A stretch of DNA of 64,000 bases from Elephas maximus indicus (Eukaryota > Chordata > Mammalia > Proboscidea > Elephantidae), in NCBI RefSeq assembly GCF_024166365.1, contig NC_064820.1:59001501-59065500 (forward strand), in the 5' to 3' direction. The translations under genes were made by a program, and so were the position numbers. Shown here in pieces: positions 47,950 through 59,395 of this stretch; within the stretch, counting starts at the first letter, position 1, and every line of letters begins with the position of its first letter. The notes under the pieces are model-generated. The model was not told the origin of the DNA and did no database searches. It saw only the letters and a program-made list of their open reading frames with translations.

Positions 47950-48060
47950 TTTGACTTTGACAGCTTTGGGGACCAGTACACAGAAAGCTCAAGCAACTTG
48001 TCCAAGTTCATTTGGCTAGTTAGTGATAGAACTGAAACTCCCATTTTCTAATTGAGAAAT
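47950..48060 (-). repeat. MIR fragment, antisense
   Basis: CAACTTGTCCAAGTTCATTT, GCTAGTTAGTGATAGAACTG and AAACTCCCATTTTCT follow the reversed MIR core. Confidence 0.6.
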
Positions 48061-48613
48061 TACCAAAACTTTCAGTAAAGGTAATATTAAGAATACTGAA
48101 ACTCAGATTAAACTTTTGGCTATCTTATATTTGGTTAGAAAGCTAGCTAGGTAAAGTAAAATTTGGAACCATTACTCTGAACGTTCTTTACTCCAAATTT
48201 TCAGTTTCCCCAGATGGAGAGTTGCCTAGAAGCTAAAACTTTGAGAATCAAACTATGATGTGACAGTTTTTGATAATGCTGATGTAACTAGACAGCTATG
48301 CATATTTACAGTATGTGTTCTCCCTCAATTCCATTTATGGTCACAGAATAGCCAGTAGGTGCACTTTGCAAATTTAGCAGTATTTTTCTCTGAAACATAA
48401 TAAAAGAATATTATAATTGAGAATGAGAGGAATGGTGAGTTTGCTTATATAAACTAAGAGTTGGCTAGAAACTCAAAATGCTAATGATCAAAGTCTTATA
48501 ATTTGGTATTAATGGTTATCATGGAAGCTTTTGGTGGGTTGGTTGGGTTGGTTAAAAGTTATACTGTACTTTAAACTTACGTTTTTGCTTCTCATTTTCC
48601 TTTGTTTTTACAG

Positions 48614-48670
48614 TCTAGTGAGATGCCTAAATTAACAGAGCAATTAGCAGGACCACTTCGTCAAATGCAG
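48614..48670 (+). CDS. MTREX: MTREX exon: DSHCT domain, small exon
   Basis: A 57-base exon, 19 codons, phase 0 at both ends (about residues 918-936). The acceptor is TTTTTACAG and the donor is CAG|GTAAGA. It reads SSEMPKLTEQLAGPLRQMQ. Its loss would keep the reading frame. Confidence 0.96.
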
Positions 48671-49035
48671 GTAAGATTTTTTTTGAACAACATTATTTTG
48701 TGAGTAGTAGATTCTAAAGTAAACATTTGGACAGGTGGATCATAGTAGTTTATCATTCCACAGAGACAGCTCTCTTCAGAATTAAATATGTCACTTGATG
48801 TCAGTCATGTCATTTAGTGCTATTTTGATTAATAGCATCTGCGATTTCATTTTAGCGGTTAGCCCCCCCTCCCCCCACCATTGTAACAAATTGTAGAGGG
48901 TTGCTGTGATTGCAGATTTAAAACTGCACGATGCAAATAGGCCATACCAGCCACTTAGTGCCTGTGTTGTTTTCCTCCTCGGTATTGAGAATGGCAGGTC
49001 TTTCTCCCCTAGCGATCTGCTTCCATAAAGATTAT

Positions 49036-49120
49036 AGCCAAGAACACCCTGTGGGGCAGTTCTACTCTGTCACATGGGGTCAGTGTGAGTCTGACTCGAC
49101 CCCATGTTTTGTTATCTGTT
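49036..49120 (+). repeat. SINE 3' fragment, sense
   Basis: The SINE middle and 3' part: CCCTGTGGGGCAGTTCTACT and GTGTGAGTCTGACTCGACCC. The head is missing. Confidence 0.65.
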
Positions 49121-49219
49121 TTGTCAGTGTTTTTGTTTTCTTAATGAAATAGAGGTTAGTTAAATGTTATTCTTGAATAACTTTAACGAAGAACTCTGTT
49201 TTTAGTAGAAGAGGTATAA

Positions 49220-49393
49220 AAACAAACCAAAAAGAAACCCAAACCCATTACTGTGAGTCTGTTCCAACTCACAGCGACCCAATAGGCCAGAGTAGAACTA
49301 CCCCATAGGGTTTCCAAGGAACAGTTGATGGATTCAAACTGCTGACCTTTGGGTTACCAGCCGAGCTCTTAACCACTGCGCCACAGGGCTCCA
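49220..49393 (-). repeat. Afrotherian tRNA-derived SINE, antisense
   Basis: Complete antisense SINE: CTGTTCCAACTCACAGCGAC, CATAGGGTTTCCAAGGAACA and CACTGCGCCACAGGGCTCC. It lies about 300 bases before an MTREX exon. Confidence 0.83.
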
Positions 49394-49694
49394 TATGAAA
49401 AAAAATGAATCAAGATTAAAAAAAAGGATTGTTGTGCAACAGTGTGCCCTGGGGGTATAACTGGGTGAAAGTCATGCTCCTGATATATTTGTCTTAGTTA
49501 ACCACTTCAACTTAATGGGAAAACTTGGCATTTGATCACTTAGTAATTGAACACTCTGCCCACTTAGAACATCCACTTTGCGGGCATATTACCTAGGAAG
49601 AAAAAGGGGCCTTGTGGAATGCTGACTTTGGAAACCTAAAGAAAAAAGTGATATGGGGGATCATAAGTAAGGAATTTTTAATTTATCTTTAAAG

Positions 49695-49857
49695 GAATGT
49701 GCTAAAAGAATTGCAAAAGTTTCAGCAGAAGCCAAATTAGAAATCGATGAAGAAAGTTATCTAAGCTCATTTAAACCTCACCTAATGGATGTAGTATATA
49801 CCTGGGCTACTGGAGCTACATTTGCCCATATCTGCAAAATGACAGATGTCTTTGAAG
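49695..49857 (+). CDS. MTREX: MTREX exon: DSHCT domain core
   Basis: A 163-base exon: 54 codons plus one base (about residues 937-991). The acceptor is TCTTTAAAG, with a short pyrimidine tract, and the donor is AAG|GTATGG. It reads ECAKRIAKVSAEAKLEIDEE, then SYLSSFKPHLMDVVYTWATG and ATFAHICKMTDVFE. The Ser in DEESYL is Thr in human as I recall. The WATGATFAHI segment is a hallmark of the Mtr4/Ski2 C-terminus. Confidence 0.97.
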
Positions 49858-50537
49858 GTATGGTTAAATTTCCTAAACATACTTTTTTTCTGATATAAGA
49901 AGTACACTTACGGTGGCATTGTTTTAAGTAAGCAGGAATAATATATGTATTATTAATTATATATATACACACACATACATGCATTTGGTCGTAATAAAAT
50001 GAAATCTTCTGCCTAATTAGATCAAAATGATTCTCCACAAATCCTTTGTTTTTATATTGTTCAATAAGCATAGTCTGATCATTATAAATTCCTTAGGAAA
50101 CTGTGTTAACAGTTTATAATTCCATGCCAGTGACTCTGTAATCACAAATTAACAGATAATTCTAATAAGTCAGATTTGTATGGGTATTTTTCCGTTTTTA
50201 TTTTCTCTTGGTAAGGACTTAATGGCTTGCTATATTAGTTTACTAAAAAATGGCAGAACTGAAAATACTGCTATCACTGTATTTTTAATGACAAATTTGG
50301 CTTCAGCCAGAGTGTTGTTTCAGGATTAATCAGAATAAATTTAATGAGCAGAATTTTGAGACTGAAGAAGAGCTGTTACTCAGGTGAAGACCAATTTTAG
50401 ATGAAAAAAGGACAAAGGGAGACGTAAGCAGTAATTTTAAGTGAATTCCAGGAAGCAAAAATGCAGAGTATTTAAAGAAGACCATATTTAGGAATGCTGT
50501 TTTAGTTGAAAAAGGGTTGGCTATAATTATATAGATA

Positions 50538-51262
50538 TTTATTGTTGTTGTTAGGTGCTGTCGAGTTGATCCCGACTCATAGCAACCCTGTGCACAACAG
50601 AACGAAACATTGCCTGGTCCTGTGCCAGCCTTACAGTTATTGTTATGCTTGAGTTCATTGTTGCAGCCACTGTGTCAGTCCACCTCATTGAGGGTCTTCC
50701 TCTTTTCCACCGACTCCTTACTTCTGCCAAGCATGATGTCCTTCTCCAGGGACTGATCCCTCCTGACAGTATGTAAGATGCAGTCTTAACCGTCCTTGCT
50801 TCTAAGGAGCATTCTGGTTGTACTTCTTCCAAGATAGATGTGTTCATTCTTTTGGCAGTTCATGGTTTATTCAATATTCTTCGCTAACACCACAATTCAA
50901 AGGTGTCAGTTCTTCTTTGCTCTTCTTTATTCATTGGCCAGCTTTCACATGCATGTGATGCAATTGAAAATACCATGGCTTGGGTCAGGTGCACTGTAGT
51001 CTTCAAGGTGACAGCTTTACTTTTCAACACTTTAAAGAGGTCCTTTACAGCAGATTTACCCAATGCAGTGCGTCGTTTGATTTCTTGACTGCTGCTTCCA
51101 TGGGTGTTGACTGTGGATCCAAGTAAAATGAAATTCTTGACAACTTCACTTTTTTCTCTGTTTATCCTGATGTTGCTCATTGGTCCAGTTGTGAGGATTT
51201 TTGTTTTCTGTGTGTTGAGGTGCAATCCATACTGAAGGCTGTGGTCTTTGATCCTCAAACCA
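50538..51262 (-). mobile_element. RTE LINE, 5'-truncated
   Basis: Minus-strand RTE with its 3' tail at the left (ATTGTTGTTGTTAGGTGCTG). Reading leftwards from 51262 the RT C-terminus is visible: GLHLNTQKTKILTTGPMSNI, FILLGSTVNTHGSSSQEIKR, LGKSAVKDLFKVLKSKAVTL. It is the same family as 20583-21850, and several frameshifts are present. Confidence 0.87.
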
Positions 51263-51379
51263 GACCATATCAAAATACTGTCTCTCACTTTCCCTTGAAG
51301 AGTGAAGGATCCTAAAGAAACTTGGTCCTATGAAATCAGTGTTTTTATCTGTATTTCTAAATAATAATTATGAGACAAG

Positions 51380-51590
51380 GTATTTATTAAGTGACAAGAC
51401 ACCGTGCTGGGTAGATTTTTACAAAGGTTTATTTTCTCACTTTATCCTCCTAGCAAACAAAAAGGCAGTTATTCTTGAGCTGCACTTGCAGAAGCCAGAA
51501 CTCAGTGGGGCTACCGTGTCCCAGACCACATAGCTCTAAGGCACAGCTTCTGTGATCTGAATCCTGCATTCTCTGGCACACAGGAAGGGT
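51380..51590 (-). repeat. MIR SINE, antisense
   Basis: Antisense MIR: GTATTTATTAAGTGACAAGA, CACTTTATCCTCCTAGCAAA and CCAGACCACATAGCTCTAAG are in the reversed consensus order. Confidence 0.65.
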
Positions 51591-51639
51591 GGGATTCCAG
51601 GATCCTAGAGACGGGGAAACAATGTGAAATCTGTTGTTT

Positions 51640-51832
51640 TTACGTTGTTAGGTGCCGTTGAGTTGGTTCTGACTCATAGGGACCCCATGCAAAACAGAAC
51701 GAAGCACTGCTCGGTCCTGTGCCATCCTCAAAATCGTTGTTATGCTTGAGCCCATTGTTTTGGCCACTGTGTCAGTCCATCTTGTGCAGTGTCTTTCTCT
51801 TTTTTGCTGACCCTCTACCAAGCATGACAGAC
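51640..51832 (-). mobile_element. RTE LINE 3' end
   Basis: Short RTE tail: TACGTTGTTAGGTGCCGTTG at the left, then GAAGCACTGCTCGGTCCTGT. It ends in CAAGCATGACAG. Confidence 0.8.
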
Positions 51833-52368
51833 ACGTGAGGGATGTGGAATCTAGTGATGTCATACTTGTTTTCTTTCTAGTTTTTACATTGTATTGACAA
51901 AGGTCAGAAAATATATTTATATTAGAGAGTTACCTGACATCTTTTTTGGCTCAAAAAGATAATCCCTAGTGTCTTCATTAAATGTTGAAAAAATAGTAAA
52001 ACTAATAACTAACGTTTAACAAACCAGGCTTGTTTGATGGAAGGCTGTTAGTTTCTTGGCCAGAATGTGCTAATTAATGAAGTCAAAAAGAGTTTTGATA
52101 ACATGGCGGGTGGTCCTGGAAACTTGCTGACTTGGATATTCTGTATATATTTTCTAATCTGGCTAAGTTAGTTCTTGCCGACACTTGAAGTCACCTTCTA
52201 GAGTTGTGGGTTGAATTGTTCCTGAAAAGATGGTTGATTAGTAGGTATTTGTAATTTAACCTAAGTTGGGGATCCAATTTCAAAACTCACAGTTAAATGC
52301 CTACATTTTGTTTGTTTTCTCTTTTATTATTTGGGGAAGGAAATGAGAATGGTTTTGTTGTTTCATTT

Positions 52369-52404
52369 AAAAAAAAAAAAAAATTTTTTTTTTTTTTTTT
52401 TTTT
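52369..52404. repeat. A15-T21 inverted homopolymer
   Basis: Fifteen A directly followed by 21 T, a perfect 15-bp self-complementary arm with no loop. The T-run plus CAG also resembles a splice acceptor. Confidence 0.9.
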
Positions 52405-53606
52405 CAGTTTTCCTAGTGTTATTTTTTTTTTATCAGGTCTGCTGCTTTTCATTAGATACTTTTATACAGAGTGTAAAGAGTTGTTCCCCGGGCGCGTGCA
52501 GCCTGTCCTAGCAGGGTACGTGCTTGCTAAACGTCGTGTAGTCCTGTTGCCTCTTGCACAGTCAGCATCCTTCACAACCATATGCAGCAGCCTTCAGTTT
52601 GTCTTCTGTTTTAGTGTATTTTCCCCCATTTTTGTTTGCTTTCCCTTTTTATTAGCTGTATTTGGCTAATATTCTCTTTTATTTACTTTTGTTTGGCACT
52701 TTTTGACCTTTTGATTTTGTCATACATCTCATTTTCATGTACAGTATTTTGACAAAGGGATATTTAGGGCATTTGATTTTACCGTTTGTGATAGCCTATA
52801 AAATATATATAAGTGTAAAAAAAGTTGTAATGTTCCTTAATCAAAATATATGATTTTGAAACTTAGGGGAGATTTTAAGGATGTTCCAGGAAACAGTTAC
52901 GTTGGGGTAAAATCATTTTTATTTTTGGTCACACTGCCCATATTTCCCGCCTCCTTTCACATTTGGAATTTGTTGTAGAGCTCTGTTCAGTGCATCCAGA
53001 ATGAATAAGCAAGCAGCTAACTATACCATGCATTACCTATTTACCAGATTTAGATGCTACTGCAGCAGGTTTTATATACATTATAGAAGCGAAGCAATTT
53101 TTTTTTCCTCAGTGTATTTGATTTTTTTAGATTCAGGAGCAGGAAAGAAATAGCACCTTTTTTCCTTCTAATTTTGGGGTAAAATTGTACAATTAAACTG
53201 TAGTGTTTCCCTTGTTCCTACCATTTATATGAATCTCACTTATCCTCTATGGTTTTTTCTCTTTTGTTTGGAAATAAGATTTGGAGGTAAAATTTCTTCT
53301 TATATTGAAGAGACTTGTCTGTGAGGTTAGACATCTGACTCTTACACATACCATTGCTGAACTTTGATTTCTCTGTAAAATGCTGAGAATGATGTTGTAT
53401 TGTCCTTCACTTACTCTAATTAATCATGTTACACAGCTGCTTGAGTTCAGTGCCCATAGTATAACAAAACCCTGTGCATTTGTCTTCCTTTATCACCGAA
53501 GCTTGGAAGTGAGAACCAACCAAGAGCATGTATAACGGTTTTAGGGGTGGCAGTGGTGGTGGTAGTAGCAACAATAGTACTAGTGCTCCAAGTAGGAATG
53601 CTAGAT

Positions 53607-53760
53607 TGTTGTTGTTAGCTGCTGTCTAGTCGTCCCCCAACTACTGAGGACCCCATGCACAATGGAAAGAAAAGCTGCCTGGTTCTGCATCATCCGACGA
53701 TCATTCGTGGATTGGACTGTTATGATCCATAGGGCTTTCATTGGGTGATTTTTCATTTGA
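53607..53760 (-). repeat. tRNA-Gly-type SINE 3' part, antisense
   Basis: The reverse of the SINE 3' half: GTTGTTGTTAGCTGCTGTCT, GACCCCATGCACAATGGAAA, ATCCATAGGGCTTTCATTGG. Its outermost bases are again the RTE-like tail. Confidence 0.6.
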
Positions 53761-53927
53761 CTTGTATACGCTTTAAAAGGTAAAATTTATGCTGTATGAA
53801 TTACCTGAATGTGAGTTCTTCCAGAATGGTAATGTAAGCCTGAGTGTAAAAAAGGGCACAGTGACACCAAATTGTACGATTTAAAATAGTTAAAATGGTG
53901 ATTTTATGTGTATTTTACCCCACACAT

Positions 53928-54102
53928 GGGGACAGAGTACCCAATAAGTAAGGTGTGCACGGGCTTACTTGTGTTTACTTACTAATCTGTAGTGTCACCA
54001 CATCCAAGATGTAGTGAAACCCATGTGAAATTGTGCACTACAGATTAGTGAGTAAACACAAGTAAGCCTGTTGGTACCTTGCTTATTGGTTAATCCGTCC
54101 CT
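53928..54102. repeat. Long inverted repeat (67-bp arms)
   Basis: Left arm 53928-53994 and right arm 54036-54102 are reverse complements with roughly ten mismatches, around a 41-base loop. The best-matched part is CTTACTTGTGTTTACT in the left arm, mirrored by AGTAAACACAAGTAAG in the right arm. Neither arm matches the L1, RTE or SINE text here. It may be an old DNA transposon or an inverted duplication. Confidence 0.85.
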
Positions 54103-54381
54103 GCAGGTACAAGTACACACAAAACCGTGACTAGCAAGAATTCAGTTTCTGTCTACTCCAGCAGGACCAGAAGAGAAGATTTGTAACAAACCAGCGGGTT
54201 GGTGTGTCTCTGTTTCTGGTCAGCTTCTGATAGCCTGAGCTTTTGTCTAGCATTTAGTCTAGCTGGTCCTAACTGATGAGGCAGAATGACTTCCAAAGCT
54301 GGAGTAATGAGAGTCCCTGGACTACAGAGAACAGCATCCTCAGTTGTAGGTGGGATAGTTGCTAGATAATTCCCTGCTAAA

Positions 54382-54549
54382 GCAAAAACCAAACCCATTG
54401 CCGTTGAGTTGATTCCGACACATAGTGATCCTGCAGAACAGAGTGGAACTGTCTCATAGAGTTTCCAAGGAGTGCCTTGTGGATTTGAACTGCTGACCTT
54501 TTCGGTTAGCAGCTGTAGCTCTTAACCACTATGCCACCAGGGTTTCCCA
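54382..54549 (-). repeat. Afrotherian tRNA-derived SINE, antisense
   Basis: Complete antisense SINE: GCCGTTGAGTTGATTCCGAC to CCACCAGGGTTTCC. The target duplication is CTGCTAAA at 54374-54381 and 54550-54557. Confidence 0.83.
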
Positions 54550-55359
54550 CTGCTAAACAGTAGTCCATTAAACCCTGAGGGGAGTGGCCTCTATGTTGCA
54601 GGCAGCTTTCCATTGTGCATGGGGTCGTTAGAGTGTTTGTGCAGACATGGCATAATTTGTTGACGAGACTCTGGGCAGCAACCACAGCCGTTTTATGTGC
54701 AACCCTGTACCTACTGGCCTCATTTTCTTGATTGTTCTCTTGTCATCTGAGACCGTGTCAGAACTAAGTTTTCCAAAACTGAGTTGAAGTATTTACAAAG
54801 TGTGTGGCATGGCGGTGTCCTCTGGCTTGATTGTGCATTCGTTTGCTTTAGTTTACACTTTATTTTAGTAATTTACTTCATATAGTTTTGTCTTTGGTAG
54901 CTTTTGCAGATTCTGGTTGTTCACATTACTCAATTGGTAGAAATAATTGAAAGCATATCAGGTTGTCTGTGTTTCCTGGTACACATTTGAAATCAGTCAA
55001 AACAAAGTCTATTTGTGAGAAAGTGTACCTGGTTCTGATGCCCTACATATCAAAAGTCTTTGTAAAGAATTTCGTTTCAATCCTAAATGGCCTGTGAGAA
55101 TTTAGTCTGTTTATTTTTTAAAGGGCTGTGTGTTTATATTTTAAGCCATTACCTAATTCCCTTTGAATAGAATCATTTGCATAAATATTTAATATCTGGT
55201 TATCTGGGTAATATGGTGTTAATTACTTCCTCCATCCCAACCCCAACCACCACCCTGTCTCCAGACACCCCCAAATTTCTGGAACTCAATTTTCTTTTTC
55301 ATTCAATGCAATATTATAACCCAGCATTCCTTGATCCTACATTATCAAGCAGTTGAACA

Positions 55360-55460
55360 TGGAATAGCAAACATTTATTGAGCTCCTGTTGTGTTGTCAC
55401 TGTACCTACCATCATTTCATTCATTTCTCACAGTAACCCCATGAGGTAGGGACTTTATAG
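55360..55460 (-). repeat. MIR fragment, antisense
   Basis: AACATTTATTGAGCTCCTG and CACAGTAACCCCATGAGGTA are the reversed MIR 3' region. Confidence 0.6.
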
Positions 55461-56059
55461 TATTTTTTTTTTAATTGGGGCCTATTTATTTTAAAAGGAG
55501 AGTAATTTTCATTTAAGTAAAGAGTGTTATTGCATAAATCTGGGTGATACTATGTTTGAAGTCTGTAAAATACTACCTTAAAGATACAACTGAGGGACCA
55601 CAAGGGATTACGCTAAGTACAAAAATATTACATATGGAGTATCCGGAACCATTTGCTTAAATCAAGGCTGAAACAGACTCACCAGAGCTTCCTGTTGGCA
55701 TTTGAATTAATGCTATCAGAAGGCTTCTGAGCAGTTAGAGGGGCCCTGTTGGGCTTACGATGGTGAGGGTCATAGGCTTCCAGCTGCCTCCAGGACTGCC
55801 CCTATCCCTGTGTTGTTTGTGCCCTGCACAAAGGCAAGTAGGACTTGAAATCTGGTCTCACCAGGGGAAGAGGTGAAAGCACTGTCCACGCATGTATCCT
55901 TTTCCTTACTCTTTCCTACCTACCTCAGAGTAAGAACTGTTCACAGGTTGCTCTGAATCCCAGGAGCTTCTGCCACACTTTTCATCACCCTGTCCTCTTC
56001 AGTCTTGAATCACCTCCTTTCTGCTGCCTCTTTAGCATATAAATATGCTTAAATTTCTC

Positions 56060-56290
56060 AGCTACCAGCACAACATAGTAGCTAAGGGCACAAATCCTGG
56101 ATTTAGATCCCACCCACTCAGTAGATTTGTGATCCTGGGCAAGTAAATGGGCTTCAGTTTCTTTGGCTATAAAATGGGGAGGGTGTAGTAGTTCCTACCT
56201 CATATTGTGAGGCTAACATAATGTTTGTAGAGCCATTAGCATGGTTCCCAGCGTATACCATTCAGTAAATACTAGCTGCTGCTGCTGTCA
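56060..56290 (+). repeat. MIR SINE
   Basis: ATAGTAGCTAAGGGCACAAA, GATCCTGGGCAAGTAAATGG, GGCTATAAAATGGGGAGGGT and CATATTGTGAGGCTAACATA follow the MIR consensus. Confidence 0.8.
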
Positions 56291-56466
56291 TTTTTTTAGT
56301 ATCGATTATGTGTTGTCATCATCACCCTCAACTCCTCCTGCCTTTTTTACAGCCAGCCTTGCAGAAAGAGTATTCGAAAATAGATCTTCAGTTCCCTCTC
56401 ATTTCCTTCTTGATCCACACTAATCTGATGCCCTATTTCACTGAAATTACTCTTGCCAAAGTCACC

Positions 56467-56627
56467 CAAACCCAAACTGTTTGCTGTTGCGTCGATTCTG
56501 ACTCATAGCGACCCTATAGGACAGAGTAGAACTGCCCTATAGGGCTTCCAGGGAGCAGCTGGTGGATTCGAACTGCCGACCTTCTGTTTAGGAGCTGAGC
56601 TCTTAACCACTGTGCCATCAGGGCTCC
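56467..56627 (-). repeat. Afrotherian tRNA-derived SINE, antisense
   Basis: A clean antisense copy: GCGTCGATTCTGACTCATAG, GATTCGAACTGCCGACCTTC and CCATCAGGGCTCC. The target duplication AAAGTCACC lies at 56458-56466 and 56628-56636. Confidence 0.87.
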
Positions 56628-56929
56628 AAAGTCACCAATGACTGCCTAATTGCCAAATTCAGAAAACCTTTTATCTGACTTGATCTTGTCATTTTTTACT
56701 ACTTTGTTTCTTGAAACCCATTAATGTAAATTCTGCGGCATTACCTGGCAGTGAAGATTTCTACGGACATTTAGATCAAGGACTGAAACTTACTGTTAAA
56801 AATTAAAATTTTTTTCTTATTTTAAATATATAAGCTGAATTTAGTTACAACAAATTTATAAGAGTGTTAAGCACTTATTACAGAAAATTTAGAAAATACA
56901 GGTAAATCATTTTTACTGTGATGCAGTAC

Positions 56930-57195
56930 AATATAATATGGTTAAGTGCTTGGTCTCTAGAATCTTACTGTCTGGATTCAAGTCCTGACTCCATCATTTA
57001 TTTACTCCTGGCTCTGACATTGGACAAGTTATATATGTAACCTCTCTTAGCTTCTCCTTTTCCCTCTTTGTAAAATGAGTATAACGACAGGACCTGTCTC
57101 GTGGAATTGTAAGAACCAAACAGGAGAATTCACATAAAACACAAGAGTACAGACCTGGCACAAAAGAAGTGCTGAGAAAATGCTGAACATTACTC
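56930..57195 (+). repeat. MIR SINE
   Basis: TGGTTAAGTGCTTGGTCTCT, CTGGATTCAAGTCCTGACTC, CATTGGACAAGTTATATATG, GTAAAATGAGTATAACGACA and ACCTGGCACAAAAGAAGTGC are in consensus order. Confidence 0.8.
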
Positions 57196-57639
57196 TTCTT
57201 TCTCAAAATATTCAGCCTAATTTCACCCACTCTTGATGTGTATATATTTGGAGGGAGAAGGATAAGGTGTCACTCTTGCCCCTTGTGTTTGATGGTTGAA
57301 TTTTATGGAATTTGTCTCTAATTTGGCTATCATGTTTTACTGTTGTCATCAAATAAACTTTCCTCAGAGCTAAATAATGTTGATAGAATTGTATTTAAAA
57401 TAGTGGAAATAGACTTTAAATTGAGGGCTGGCGATTTTCTCCAAGAACTGCATGGACCTTTTGATAGGTCAAGAGGAAGAAGGACAAAGAAAAAGCTATG
57501 GGCTTTGAATATTTTGGCTAAAGGGCTGTATTATAACCTTAATTACTTTAGGGCTTTGCCCATTTCAAAAAACTTGTGCCTGTCTTACCTCTTATCCAGA
57601 TTAAGTAGAATAATCATTTTTTTTTTTAATTTATTAAGT

Positions 57640-57755
57640 TTAACGGGTAAGAAAGGAAAGTAAGGGTGGGTTAGGTCTCAGAGCTGGTTATTTAGTGACA
57701 GAATCTGGACTAGAACCCCAGTGTCCATCTTGTCCTCTTTAACCCGATGCCTCAT
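57640..57755 (-). repeat. MIR fragment, antisense
   Basis: GAGCTGGTTATTTAGTGACA, AATCTGGACTAGAACCCCAG and CCATCTTGTCCTCTTTAACC follow the reversed MIR core. Confidence 0.55.
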
Positions 57756-58539
57756 CTCACTAGGTGAACGTCTATATATAGAAGTTATATCATTCTTTTA
57801 AGTATGGTATCCCCATAGGTCTTTTGAGGTGGCATGTGTGCTAGTAGTGGTCCTCTCCCTGTTGGAGACTCTTTACCCTATGAACTTACCTGAAACAGTA
57901 ACATGTTTTTGTTCTCATTGCTCTGGCCCATAGGCAGGTTGAGAAACCAGACATGTCCTCATCAACCCAGGGCTCTTGTGGGGTCACCCCCCTGGGAGAG
58001 ATGGCTCTGTGTGTGCATAGGTACTTCTTGCTGGATTCTACTACCCTGTTAAAGGACAGCTTGCATGTTTGCCTTTGTCCAAGCTAAAATTCCCTTCTGC
58101 TTTATGAGTTCAGTTCTCAGCTACTTTCCTTCCTTGGTCACTCTGAAACAATGTGGAGGGCGTAAAAAGGAACTCTCAGCATTGAGCAGTATTATAAAAC
58201 TCTGTAAATGATCATGCATTGTTCCAGTGTTGCAAGGAGTTAACAAAGACCTAGTTAAACTTGGTTGCCTTTTAAGAGAGAACCAATAGTCCTAAATAAA
58301 GTTCATTTCAGACAATAAAAATGAAGTCTCAAGAGTTTTAAACTCAGCCAGGTAGCCCTTAGAGGAAAGGATTGCAGGTGCCTGATTGCATAGGCACAGA
58401 CAGAAGTGAAACTGTGTTTATAGCTTCAGCTTTAATACAAACACATGTCTTGTACTGGGAATCAAGTCCCATGGGAAATAGCTTGTCACCTCTTCTGTGC
58501 TTCCTTGAGTACACACTGTGTAAAGAAAACAGATTTAAG

Positions 58540-58960
58540 AGCCCTTTTAAGGTCAAGAAGAATGACTGATTGTACCTTTTAAATCACAAATCTGATCTTA
58601 TTACTCCCCTTCTTAAAAAGGTCCTCTTAACATTTTCCTCTTCACAGGACGCTGCCCAGACACCTCAGCAGGCTACACCTGCAGTCCATCGAGCTTCTCT
58701 GCCTCCAGTCTGTGCCCCGTCACACCGCCTGACGGAGACCTCCTCATTCTCAGAGGCCCAGATGACTCTCTGTCTTTGCCAGCCTTCACCCACAGTTGCT
58801 CTTCTCTGCTCCCGGGGCATTTTGTTTATCTCCGGCTGTGATAGCAAGTGTCAACGCATTATAATTAATCTCTCTCTCTCCTCCTCAGTCAAGGATGGGA
58901 ATTATAGCTTTCCATCTGCCTAGCACAGTGCTACCTGCCTAGGAGGCGGCCAGTCAAGTT
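58540..58960 (+). repeat. L2 LINE 3' region, sense
   Basis: Forward L2 text: TCTGATCTTATTACTCCCCT, the middle region with a CT-rich run, and GCCTAGCACAGTGCTACCTG near the end. It has a chance open frame but no host-gene similarity. Confidence 0.6.
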
Positions 58961-59099
58961 TGCTGGCTGATTTACTGCATGGGAAGTCCCTCAAAGTTCT
59001 GTTAATCGTCTCATGTTCTCTTGCCTTGCCTGTTAATTAAAATTCTCCTGTTCCCGATTATTTTCATTTTACAAGTAATTTGTTTTCTTTTCTACACAG

Positions 59100-59204
59100 G
59101 CAGCATAATTCGTTGTATGAGGCGCCTGGAAGAACTGCTTCGTCAGATGTGTCAAGCAGCAAAAGCCATTGGAAACACTGAGCTGGAGAATAAATTTGCA
59201 GAAG
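59100..59204 (+). CDS. MTREX: MTREX exon: DSHCT domain, penultimate exon
   Basis: A 105-base exon, split codons at both ends (about residues 991-1026). The acceptor is TTTTCTACACAG and the donor is GAAG|GTCAGT, without the usual purine at +3. It reads SIIRCMRRLEELLRQMCQAA then KAIGNTELENKFAE. SIIRCMRRLEELLRQ is the signature helix of the family that contacts the RecA domains. Failure to splice would add 42 residues and then a stop at 59329. Confidence 0.97.
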
Positions 59205-59395
59205 GTCAGTATCTAATCCGTAAGTTCTTCCTGATGATGCAGCTGAATCTTCTAAGACTGAAGCACTTGACCATAACCTCGGAGGACACTGTCAGATGCT
59301 TGGTCAGACTACCATGGAGGGACATCTAGTAGTGTGTATGTAAAATTTTAGCGCATTTGTGTGGGGAAAAAATTTCGAGATTATATATTTACACA

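Larger units (their letters stand above)
45618..48613. other. MTREX intron with few repeats
   Basis: Mainly unassigned AT-rich sequence. An L2 and a MIR fragment are listed separately, and an (AT)n run lies at 47825-47849. No gene was seen. Confidence 0.65.
49858..59099. other. MTREX 9.2-kb intron
   Basis: Holds RTE, MIR, L2, SINE and inverted-repeat features listed separately. Stretches in which I recognise nothing: about 50100-50530, 52410-53600, 54560-55350, 55480-56050, 57200-57640 and 57760-58530. Confidence 0.7.

Noticed and set aside
58570..58923. 117-codon open frame, plus a TTCACAG that looks like a splice acceptor, before the penultimate MTREX exon
   Set aside because: The sequence is an L2 fragment, and MTREX needs no extra exon between 49857 and 59100: the phases fit directly.
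59205..59329. Open extension past the MTREX donor at 59204
   Set aside because: Splicing to 60699 restores the conserved C-terminus, and the extension has no recognisable sequence. Intron retention is possible but unsupported.
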